Source of the DNA: Comamonas sp.
Lineage (GTDB): Bacteria > Pseudomonadota > Gammaproteobacteria > Burkholderiales > Burkholderiaceae_C
DNA length: 60,038 nt
Direction: 5' to 3'
Assembly: GCF_009360615.1 (NCBI RefSeq)
Contig: NZ_SPEY01000113.1
Location: 1 to 60,038, forward strand
Shown here in pieces: positions 52,667 through 60,038 of the stretch (position 1 is its first letter; every line of letters starts with the position of its first letter). A program made the position numbers and the translations under genes. The notes beneath the pieces were generated by a model. That model did no database searches, was not told where the DNA came from, and was given only the letters and a program-made list of their open reading frames with translations.

Positions 52667-54649
52667 TCAGGCTGCCAGCGTCAGCGCATTGTGTTTGTGA
52701 AGCAGCTTCGAGGTTTCTGCGTTGACGGAATCGTTCACCATCACCTGAATCCCCAGCCCGGTTGCCGTCTCCACGATGGCCTGCAGCAAATGCAAGGCAC
52801 CGGGACTGTGAGCGGCCTGCTCCGAGAATTCGCTGCCCAGCTTCACATAGCGCAGCGGCAAGGTGTGGAGCTTGGTCAGCCCCGTGGGCTGCTGATCCAG
52901 ACGGCGCAGGCCCACGCCGACACCGGCCAGTGCCATGACACGGCAGAATTCAGCCACCTCTTCCGGATAGGCCGTCAGTCCATGCGCATCCAGCTCCAGA
53001 CAGAGCAGGGACAGGCAATGCGCCCACTTCGGCGTGCTCAGCTCTTCGCGCAGCCGCCCCAGGAAGTCGGGCTGGGCCAGCGAGGGCAAGGAGATTCGAA
53101 CGACCAGCTCGCACTCGTTCTGATGAAGCCATGCCACCCCGAGGGCGACCGCTCGCAAATCGAACTCGGCCGACAGGCCCAGGCGCACGGCGACCGGCAG
53201 GAACAGCGATCCCATCAGGGTCTCGCCGGAAGCGGTGCGCAGCGAGAGCGACGCTTCGCCACGCTCCTGCATCCCGTTGCGGCCCTTGAGTTGCAGGAGC
53301 TGAACGGACAGGGACAGCGCGTCTTCCGCCTCCAGGGCCGCAATCAGCATCTGACGCCACAAGGTTTCACCGGCCAGATCCGAGACCACTTCGTCATCCC
53401 CGTAAGCCACATATTCCACCTCGGCCTGGCCCGAACTCTCGGCCCGCATCAGACCGTAGTCCAGCCGTGCAAGCACACCGGTCACCGAGCTAGATGCGGA
53501 GTAATCGGTCAAGGCAAAGCTCCATCGGCACCACTGACCACTGCTCAGGGTCACCCGCATGGACAGCAGCACCTGCCGGATCTGCTGCACCAGCGACATG
53601 GCCTGAGGCCCGGCCATGGCCGGCATCAGAACCACAAAGTCCGAGCCATTGAGGCGGGCCAGTTGAGCCTTGCAGTCGGCATGGCTCCTGAGCACCTGAT
53701 TCACCTGCTCTCCCATTGCCGCCAGCCAGGCATCGGCGCTGGCTCGGGACATCTGTGCATTCAGGGCCAGCAGATCGCGCTGGCGAAACAGCATCACATG
53801 ACCATGCGCGGCCAGACCATCGGCCCCACTGAGCGCACGACGCAGCTCATTGACGAAATACTTGCGATTGGGCAGCTGGGTGACCGGATCGCGATTGACC
53901 TCGAGTTCCAGCGACTCGATGCGCGCCATTTGCTCCAGCGCCGTGGCCTGCACCCGCTCACGGGTGTCCGCAATGGCACTGAGCACCGGCACCAGCTCGG
54001 CAACCACGGCCCTGGCGGGCGGCACCACTGCCGCAGTGCCGGACTGGCTGCCGATCGCCTGTACCTGGGCCGAGATTTCCTGTTGCAAGACCTTGCGGAA
54101 CCACCTGAACAGCAGCACCACAAAGACAGCCCACGCCAGCCCGGCCAACACGACCACCCCCGCCAGACGAACGCTGCTGCTCCACAGCGCCTGGCTGGCA
54201 TAGCTGTGGTCCACGACCAGCGTCAGCTGACCGACCTGCTTCCAGCCATCGCTGATCACACGCTCGGCCTTGGGCGAGCGCAGCGGCAGCATCTCGACAA
54301 ACCACTGGGGTGCTGCTGCACCGTGCCTGGACCTGACAACAGAGCCATCGCTCGCGCTGCGATCACGCCGGCGCTCGAACAAGGTCTCACCCTGGGGTGA
54401 GGCCAGGCGAATCAGCTTGAACTGCCCGCCGTCGAACAAGGCCATCATCAGCAGCTCCTGCGTGACGGGGTCCTGATTGGCCGGCTGCGACAGTGACAAG
54501 GCCAGTGACGACGCGGCATTCTCGCTCTCGGACTGCAACTGTCCTTCCAGATACTCGCGAGCAGCACCAATGCTGAATGCCAGGGTGCCGATCAGGATAG
54601 CCACAATGGCCACCGTCACGCTGATCAAAAGCTGTTTCAACAACGACAT
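52667..54649 (-). CDS. lapD: LapD-like c-di-GMP receptor (degenerate GGDEF-EAL)
   Basis: 660 residues. Membrane helix 1 (about 7-29), a periplasmic LapD/MoxY-type domain (about 30-155), membrane helix 2 (about 160-182), HAMP-like linker, GGDEF (about 250-400) and EAL (about 420-655) domains. The GGDEF signature is replaced by NGSDF and the EAL motif is absent, so neither synthesis nor hydrolysis is expected; such proteins bind c-di-GMP and signal outward. LapD sequesters LapG at high c-di-GMP and so protects the surface adhesin. The gene lies 65 bases after the LapG-type gene on the same strand. AAGG lies before the ATG. Confidence 0.92.
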   Translation of the reverse strand: MSLLKQLLISVTVAIVAILIGTLAFSIGAAREYLEGQLQSESENAASSLALSLSQPANQDPVTQELLMMALFDGGQFKLIRLASPQGETLFERRRDRSASDGSVVRSRHGAAAPQWFVEMLPLRSPKAERVISDGWKQVGQLTLVVDHSYASQALWSSSVRLAGVVVLAGLAWAVFVVLLFRWFRKVLQQEISAQVQAIGSQSGTAAVVPPARAVVAELVPVLSAIADTRERVQATALEQMARIESLELEVNRDPVTQLPNRKYFVNELRRALSGADGLAAHGHVMLFRQRDLLALNAQMSRASADAWLAAMGEQVNQVLRSHADCKAQLARLNGSDFVVLMPAMAGPQAMSLVQQIRQVLLSMRVTLSSGQWCRWSFALTDYSASSSVTGVLARLDYGLMRAESSGQAEVEYVAYGDDEVVSDLAGETLWRQMLIAALEAEDALSLSVQLLQLKGRNGMQERGEASLSLRTASGETLMGSLFLPVAVRLGLSAEFDLRAVALGVAWLHQNECELVVRISLPSLAQPDFLGRLREELSTPKWAHCLSLLCLELDAHGLTAYPEEVAEFCRVMALAGVGVGLRRLDQQPTGLTKLHTLPLRYVKLGSEFSEQAAHSPGALHLLQAIVETATGLGIQVMVNDSVNAETSKLLHKHNALTLAA

Positions 54650-54714
54650 TTTGCTGCCTTATCTGTGTCGGCCGTTCAATAGGGCTTCGCTACCTGCACC
54701 AGGGAAGATGACCT

Positions 54715-55398
54715 TCATGGCAAAAAACCCTCCTGCTTCATGCGCGCCAGCAAATCCCGCCAGCGCGTTATTCGATCCACCGAGGTGGTCTGTGCACCCG
54801 CGACATACACTCCCTGGGCATTGAAGCTGAACACGGGAGTCAAATCCCTGCGCTGGCTGGCCGGCATGATGTTGTCCAGCAGACTGTCCAGCACCAGCGG
54901 CTCGGCCGCAGGCGTCTCGTAATAGCCCAGCACCATATGCGCAATGCTCTGCGTGCTGCCCACGCCGCCCAGGCGCGCCCGCACATAGATCAGTCGCAGT
55001 TTCTCGACCGCCACTCCCAGGCGCAACAGCGAGAAATACTTCCCGATCACATAGTCCTCGCAGTCTCCTGCCCCCTTGCCCAGCGTCTCCAGCGGCGTAG
55101 CCCAATAGTCCGGCTGGGACCAGAGCATGCTGTCCTCCGATTGCAGCACGGCGCGATTCCAGAAGGTATTGACGGCAGACAACTGCTGCTGCAAGGGCCG
55201 GTCTTTCTGAGCCTGCAGCATGGCCAGCCACTGATTCAGCCTCTGGACGCCTGCGCCGCCATAACGGGCCTGCATGCTGCTTTGCAGCCGCTCCGCGTCG
55301 AAATCCAGCGCAGCGGCGTCAAACCCGCGCTGCAGCGCCCAGCTACCGACAAGCGCCGAGCCATAAAAAAGCATGCGCCGGCGCGACAGGCGCTGCAT
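54715..55398 (-). CDS. lapG: LapG-like periplasmic cysteine protease
   Basis: 227 residues from the ATG at 55398. The start contains SRRRMLFYGSALVGSWAL, a membrane or export signal with a twin-Arg-like stretch. The transglutaminase-like core has the catalytic Cys113 in KGAGDCEDYVIGKYF, His154 in IAHMVLGYY and Asp171 in PLVLDSLLDNI; the His-Asp spacing (17) equals that of Pseudomonas LapG. It should cut the N-terminal region of the LapA-type adhesin when c-di-GMP is low and be held inactive by the neighbouring LapD. Longer upstream frames exist but lack a better start. Confidence 0.92.
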   Translation of the reverse strand: MQRLSRRRMLFYGSALVGSWALQRGFDAAALDFDAERLQSSMQARYGGAGVQRLNQWLAMLQAQKDRPLQQQLSAVNTFWNRAVLQSEDSMLWSQPDYWATPLETLGKGAGDCEDYVIGKYFSLLRLGVAVEKLRLIYVRARLGGVGSTQSIAHMVLGYYETPAAEPLVLDSLLDNIMPASQRRDLTPVFSFNAQGVYVAGAQTTSVDRITRWRDLLARMKQEGFLP

Positions 55399-55671
55399 TT
55401 TTTCCACGGAATGTGGAAACAGTAGGCTGGGCGAAGTGCTCAATCGAGTGCCGGGAAGAGCAAGCATCAAGACAAGATTTTCTTGAATGCCTGTAGATAT
55501 TGTGATGGCCGCTATGGATCCTGATGGCTCTATCCGAACACAGCCAGGATCCGATGCCCACAAATGTAACCAATCATGCAAGCTCTGGAAACGACCTGAC
55601 GATCGCGCCCGGCAAAGCGGCAGCAGACTTGATGACTCAAGACGGTTGCCGCCCTCGCCGGAGCCCTTCTA

Positions 55672-58600
55672 TCAGGTGTGGTCGATCTTGAGCTTGCCCT
55701 GGTCAATCAGCTGCTTGATCAGCGCATTCTGGTCATGGCTCGAGCCCACCAGATCCACACCCTCGACCAAAATCTTCTGGTTGAAGCCATTGCCATTCGC
55801 ATCGAGTGCGCCGGCCGTCGAGACCTTGATCACGGTATCGATGGTCTTGCCATCGGCTTCGGTGCGGGTCTCAAGGTGCAGGAACTTGCTCAGATCATTC
55901 GAGGCCTCTTCCCCTTGCAGCAGATCGGCCAGATCGAGCGCATCGTTACCCGAGGCACCGAAGTTCTTCACCACATCGGTGACCGGACGCGACACCGTGC
56001 CCGCATCGCCCTGATGCCAGATGAACAGGTCGTCTTCGGCCGTGCCCAGCAGCGAGTCGCCGGACGAGGTGCTGAGCACTTCATGGCTGCCGGTATCGGT
56101 AGCCATGCGGGAAGCCGCCAGCGTCGTGGCGCCCGGTCCGGTCGCGTCGATGCTGATGTCCAGGCTTGCCGTATCGGTATCGCCATCGGCCTGCGTCAGC
56201 TTGTAGTCGAAATGTTCGACCTTGCCTGCTCCGGCTGCGCTCGCGGTCGGGGTGTAGGTGTAGGAGCCGTCGGCCTTGATCAGCAGCGTGCCGTAGCTGC
56301 CGGTGATTGTCGTACCGCCCGATGCCGCGTTGACCCAGCTCGAACCGTTGAACACCGACAGCGTCGATGTCTCGCCCAGCGTGCCCAGCGTATCGTTGGC
56401 TGTGAGCGATCCGGTGACGGCCGTGCTGGTCCAGACAATGGTGTCCGGGTTGGGAACGTTGGCCGTGAAGTCATCGAACGTCACCGTGGCATCCGTGGTG
56501 TTGCTGTTTCCCTCATGCACGGTCAAGAGAATGCGATAGGTCGCGTCCGCTTCAAGTGCTGTCGTGGTGTAGGTGCCCGTTCCGGTAATGACGCCGGAGT
56601 TGGCTTGCCCGGGAACCGCAGACCAGGTTACCCCGCCATCGGTGCTCTTGTAGAGCGTCCAGTTCACAAAATCATTGGGGTTGCTCGCATTGCTGAAGCC
56701 TGTCACCTTGAACTGCAGCGTGGTCCCCGCCACGGTCGAGGTGTAGGTCGGCGTGACCAGTTGCGCATCGCCCGAGCTCGAGCCGTTGTTATCCCTGAGC
56801 ACCAGCGCACTGTTGCTGACAGCTGCATCCAGCGTCGAGCCGACGAGTGACGTCGACAGCCACTTGCCCTGATCGGAGCTAAGCACGCTGTTGCTCGTCA
56901 GGTTCTCTGTGTTCTTGTCCACCGTCGTCGTACCGTTCACGAACTTCCAGGCATTGCTGTCGTTGTTATTGAACGTCGCCAGCGTCGTCGTCGACGGCGC
57001 AGTCGCCACGCTCTTCGATGTCAACGTTGCGCTGTTGGTATCGTCGACTGCGTCCGGCTTGCTGGTGAAGCTCGCGCTGCCGTCCGCCGTGCTGCTGCCG
57101 TCGGAAGCTACTGCAACGACCTTGATCTCGCTGACTTGCACGTTCTCAGGGACGGTCATATTCAGACCGGTGATGGTGACAGCCTTGGTAATGGGATCAA
57201 TGCTCACCGAGTAACTGCCGTTGCTGACCAATGGCAAGGACCAGTGAGTCGCATCTATCTGGGTTCCAGCCGACAGCGTGACGCCCTTTGGCACTTCCAC
57301 AGTCACCTTCGTGATCGTCTCGGAATAGTCCATATCCTGAGGAGTAGCCGTGATCGTGACCGGATATGTCGTTGCCGTCGTGTAGGTCACCTTGTTGATC
57401 AGATAGTCGTCATCCACACGCGGTGCGTCAAAGACGATCTGGCTGATCGTGTTTCCTGCGGGCACGCTCAGCTTGAACTGCGTGTCCACCTTGTCGGTGC
57501 CGCCCTTGACGAATCCATACAGACCGCTGACCGTATTGACAGAGCCGTCTGCGTTGTATCCCAGTACAACGGGCTTTTTCGCCTCGTCAAACATTTGATA
57601 ACGCGCCCACTCTCCCGAAGCCAGCCAAGCAAACTGCACCGTGATTGCCGTCACCGGTATATTGAATTGAATCGCCAAAGATTCAGAACCTGCCGAGCTG
57701 CGGCCAATTTCAGTCGAATCGCCGGACGCCGCGCCAACCACGCCAAAACCATCGTGATCCGTTCCGGTCACGACACTCACCGTCCCTTTCGAGCCATTGA
57801 TGTTGTAAGCCGTCACGGTGTGGCCCACATTGGAGCTGTTCACGCTGGTCGCAGTGATCGACGTGGTGACAGGCGTCGACCCTGCTCCCACATTCACGGT
57901 AACCAGGGGGGTATCCGCAACGGGAGTCACATTAATGTCCAGCGTGCTGCTGACGCCTGTATTGGTGGTGTAGGTCACGGTCGGAACCTTGCCACTCCAA
58001 TCGCTGCTTGGCGTAAAGACATAGCCGCCATTCGCTGCCACGGTGATTGTTCCCACCACCTTGCCGGCATCCATCACATTCACCGCAGTGCTGCCCACAC
58101 TGTAGGTCGCTCCGTTGACGGTAAAGCTTGCAACGGCAAGAGTTCCACCCAGGGCATATCCCTCATCGTTGAGCAGCACATTGCCGGAGACAGCCTGGTC
58201 CTCGGTGGTCGTGCTTATGTCAGGGAAGGCGTCGTTGACTCCGTTGATGGTGATGGTGATGGTGCTGGTGGCCGTGCCGTCAGCGGAGGCGACCGTGTAG
58301 GTCTCGACGATGGACTGGCCCGCCTTCAGGAACTGCACGGCGGCATTGTCGACCTTGTAGGTGTAGGTGCCGTCGGCGTTGATGGTGACAGCACCCAGCT
58401 GGCCGCCTGCATACGTGCTGCCGGTGAACTTGAGGCTGCTGGTGTTGAAGGTGGACTCGCCGCTGTCGGCGTCGGCGATGGTCACCGCGCCGCTGACGCT
58501 GAGCTTGCCGCCGGAGACGCCGGTGTCCTCCGTCACCGACCTGGCATCGTTGGTCACCTTCGGCACATCGTTGGTGCCGGTGATGGTGATGGTGATCGGT

Positions 58601-60038
58601 TGAGTGGCCGTTCCGCCCTTGCCATCGCTGACCGTCACGTTGATGGTGTCGGTCACCTGCTGACCTTCCTTCAAACCCTGTACGCCGGCGCTGCTGTTGT
58701 TCAGCGTGTAGGTCCACTTTCCCGTCGAATCGACAGTGAAGGTTCCGTAGGTGCCTGCGCCGCTGTTGCTGACCGCCCAGGTATGCGTATCGCTTGCATC
58801 GATGTCCGTCTTGGTCAGTTGACCCGTGGCAGTCGATGTGCCGTCTTCCTTCACCGCACCCGTGGCCGTGCCGGAGATGGTCGGGGCGTCGTTGGCCCCC
58901 GTGACGGTGACCGTGATGACCTGCGTGGCCGTGCCGCCGTGGCCGTCGTTGATGGTCACGGTGATGGAGTCCTGCACCTGCTGGCCGGCGGCCAGGGCCT
59001 GCACCTTGGTGCTAGCGTTATCCAGGTTGTAGGTCCACTTGCCGCTCGCATCGACAGTGAACGTGCCGTAGGTGCCCGCACCGGCGTTGCTCAACGACCA
59101 GGTATGGGTGTCGTTGGTATCGACATCCGTCTTGGTCAGTTGTCCCGAGGCCGTCAGCGTGCCGTCTTCGGCCACTGCACCCGTGACGACGCCGCCGATG
59201 GTCGGAACGTCGTTGGTGCCGGTCACGGTCACTGTGATGACCTGGGTGGCGGCTCCCCCCTTGCCGTCGCTGACGGTCACGGTGATGGTGTCCTGCACCT
59301 GTTGGCCATCCGCCAGTGCCTGCACCTTGGCGCTGGCATTGTCCAGCGAATACGTCCACTTGCCGTTCGAGTCAACCACGAACGAGCCATAAGTGCCCTT
59401 GCCGCCATTGCTGAGGGACCAGGTATGCGTGTCGGTGGCATCCACATCGGTCTTGGTCAACTGTCCGGTGACAACCTGAGTGGCATCTTCCTTGACACTG
59501 CCAGAGACCTGGCCGCCGATGGTCGGCGCATCGTTGCTGCCGGTGATCGTCACCGTCACGACCTGCGTGGCCGTGCCGCCGTGGCCGTCATCGACGGTCA
59601 CGGTGATGGAGTCGGTCACCTTCTGGCCTTCGGCCAGGGCCTGCACCTTGGCATCGCCGTTGTTCAGCGAGTAGGTCCACTTGCCGGTCGAGTCCACGGC
59701 AAACGTACCGTACGTACCCTTGCCGCCGTTGTTCACGCTCCAGGTGTGCGTGTCGGTGGCGTCGACGTCGGTCTTGGTCAGTTGACCCGAGATGCTGCTT
59801 TGGGCGGCATCTTCGGTGACTGCGCCTGTGGAGGCGCCCGAGATGGTCGGCGCGTCGTTGCTGCCGGTGATGGTCACCGTCACGACCTGCGTGGCCGTGC
59901 CGCCATGGCCGTCATCGACGGTCACGGTGATGGAGTCGGTGACCTTCTGGCCTTCGGCCAGGGCCTGCACCTTGGCATCGCCGTTGTTCAGCGAGTAGGT
60001 CCACTTGCCGGTCGAGTCCACGGCAAACGTACCGTACG
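55672..60038 (-). CDS. LapA-like giant VCBS-repeat adhesin, C-terminal 1450+ residues (truncated by window)
   Basis: The frame is open to the right edge, so the N-terminus, including the LapG site, lies outside. Visible from the edge inward are five VCBS repeats of 107-108 residues, each with GQLTKTDVDATDTHTW, TYG-F-VDS-GKWTY and ITVTV-DG-GG-ATQ-(I/V)-TVT. Then come a divergent VCBS domain (SVTEDTGVSGGKLSVSG), cadherin-like and other beta domains, and a type I secretion target domain at the end (SGDSLLGTAEDDLFIWHQGD through DVVKNFGASGNDALDLADLL). It is followed downstream by lapG and lapD, so it is the biofilm adhesin they control. The protein would be exported by an ABC-type I system, not seen in this window. 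Confidence 0.94.
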   Translation of the reverse strand, partial: YGTFAVDSTGKWTYSLNNGDAKVQALAEGQKVTDSITVTVDDGHGGTATQVVTVTITGSNDAPTISGASTGAVTEDAAQSSISGQLTKTDVDATDTHTWSVNNGGKGTYGTFAVDSTGKWTYSLNNGDAKVQALAEGQKVTDSITVTVDDGHGGTATQVVTVTITGSNDAPTIGGQVSGSVKEDATQVVTGQLTKTDVDATDTHTWSLSNGGKGTYGSFVVDSNGKWTYSLDNASAKVQALADGQQVQDTITVTVSDGKGGAATQVITVTVTGTNDVPTIGGVVTGAVAEDGTLTASGQLTKTDVDTNDTHTWSLSNAGAGTYGTFTVDASGKWTYNLDNASTKVQALAAGQQVQDSITVTINDGHGGTATQVITVTVTGANDAPTISGTATGAVKEDGTSTATGQLTKTDIDASDTHTWAVSNSGAGTYGTFTVDSTGKWTYTLNNSSAGVQGLKEGQQVTDTINVTVSDGKGGTATQPITITITGTNDVPKVTNDARSVTEDTGVSGGKLSVSGAVTIADADSGESTFNTSSLKFTGSTYAGGQLGAVTINADGTYTYKVDNAAVQFLKAGQSIVETYTVASADGTATSTITITINGVNDAFPDISTTTEDQAVSGNVLLNDEGYALGGTLAVASFTVNGATYSVGSTAVNVMDAGKVVGTITVAANGGYVFTPSSDWSGKVPTVTYTTNTGVSSTLDINVTPVADTPLVTVNVGAGSTPVTTSITATSVNSSNVGHTVTAYNINGSKGTVSVVTGTDHDGFGVVGAASGDSTEIGRSSAGSESLAIQFNIPVTAITVQFAWLASGEWARYQMFDEAKKPVVLGYNADGSVNTVSGLYGFVKGGTDKVDTQFKLSVPAGNTISQIVFDAPRVDDDYLINKVTYTTATTYPVTITATPQDMDYSETITKVTVEVPKGVTLSAGTQIDATHWSLPLVSNGSYSVSIDPITKAVTITGLNMTVPENVQVSEIKVVAVASDGSSTADGSASFTSKPDAVDDTNSATLTSKSVATAPSTTTLATFNNNDSNAWKFVNGTTTVDKNTENLTSNSVLSSDQGKWLSTSLVGSTLDAAVSNSALVLRDNNGSSSGDAQLVTPTYTSTVAGTTLQFKVTGFSNASNPNDFVNWTLYKSTDGGVTWSAVPGQANSGVITGTGTYTTTALEADATYRILLTVHEGNSNTTDATVTFDDFTANVPNPDTIVWTSTAVTGSLTANDTLGTLGETSTLSVFNGSSWVNAASGGTTITGSYGTLLIKADGSYTYTPTASAAGAGKVEHFDYKLTQADGDTDTASLDISIDATGPGATTLAASRMATDTGSHEVLSTSSGDSLLGTAEDDLFIWHQGDAGTVSRPVTDVVKNFGASGNDALDLADLLQGEEASNDLSKFLHLETRTEADGKTIDTVIKVSTAGALDANGNGFNQKILVEGVDLVGSSHDQNALIKQLIDQGKLKIDHT
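59518..60038 (-). repeat. Near-identical tandem 324-bp VCBS DNA repeats
   Basis: The DNA from 59518 to about 59719 is almost identical to 59842-60038, offset 324 bases (108 codons). Further left the repeats (321 bp) drift to clearly lower identity. This indicates recent duplication or gene conversion at the inner end of the repeat block, which may continue beyond the window. Confidence 0.85.

Noticed and set aside
51693..54400. Large Gln/His-rich ORFs antisense to the carrier gene and to lapD (51693-52517 minus, 52691-54400 plus)
   Set aside because: Gln/His/Arg-rich frames are the usual antisense artefact of Leu/Ala/Val-rich coding sequence, and the opposite strand has clear domains.
59518..60038. 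Possible CRISPR-like or satellite repeat
   Set aside because: The repeats are 321-324 bp, in frame and encode VCBS domains, so they are protein repeats, not a CRISPR array or satellite.

Overview
The window looks like a chromosomal segment of a betaproteobacterium of the family Comamonadaceae, with Comamonas or Delftia the nearest guess. This rests on high GC, a Burkholderiales-type porin, an orphan Bug-family binding protein next to a LysR regulator, a FeS-type photolyase operon, and gene families typical of that group. No insertion sequence, phage gene, CRISPR array or plasmid gene was seen. The left part (about 0.5-5.4, 17.8-21.6 and 24.9-26.2 kb) is unusually gene-poor and carries small genes and diverged intergenic repeats.

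The most distinctive content is a family of four related loci encoding translation or RNA-handling proteins. Each has a roughly 70-residue protein of unknown function placed before an RRM RNA-binding protein, before a translation initiation factor IF-1, or before both. Locus 1 (1450-745, minus) is small protein then RRM. Locus 2 (about 4640-3747, minus) is a decayed small protein then RRM. Locus 3 (about 43500-42353, minus) is small protein, IF-1, RRM. Locus 4 (48621-49368, plus) is small protein then IF-1. All four appear to have 190-240 nt 5' leaders behind a recognisable -10 box. The leaders of loci 2 and 3 are strongly conserved although the downstream genes differ. This resembles the organisation of cold-shock mRNAs and is the best candidate for an undescribed system here.

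Between these loci lie: a DUF4337 membrane protein, a GNAT acetyltransferase and a porin (5.4-8.7 kb); a MerR regulator divergent from an NAD-dependent epimerase (9.7-11.3 kb); a Cache-type diguanylate cyclase (11.6-13.2 kb); a LysR/Bug pair (13.5-15.5 kb); a YXWGXW lipoprotein, initiator tRNA-fMet, a CsbD-like protein and a 59-residue ORF (16.3-17.8 kb); a methyl-accepting chemotaxis protein ending in EWETF (21.7-23.4 kb); and a hotdog thioesterase divergent from a MarR regulator across a perfect palindrome (23.8-24.9 kb).

From 26.2 to 32.6 kb runs a seven-gene photoprotection operon: lipocalin, renalase-like FAD protein, DUF2256, cryptochrome/photolyase, FeS-cluster photolyase, SDR and TIGR01777 epimerase. 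An MgtC/DUF4010 membrane protein follows. Next comes a stress module of DUF3455 lipoprotein, ECF sigma factor, RskA-like anti-sigma and fasciclin protein, which resembles the mycobacterial SigK-RskA-MPT70/83 arrangement. A shared promoter-like motif precedes its first and last genes. A decayed cytochrome b561/molybdopterin oxidoreductase remnant, a ferric-reductase-like flavocytochrome and a second diguanylate cyclase complete this part.

The right end holds an EamA transporter with a MocR regulator, a secreted His-rich protein, a LysR regulator divergent from a bile-acid:sodium-symporter-family carrier, and a Lap-type biofilm adhesion system on the minus strand. The Lap system consists of a giant VCBS-repeat type I-secreted adhesin (cut by the window edge), a LapG-like periplasmic protease and a LapD-like c-di-GMP receptor. 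Together with the two cyclases and the chemotaxis receptor, this suggests c-di-GMP control of surface attachment.
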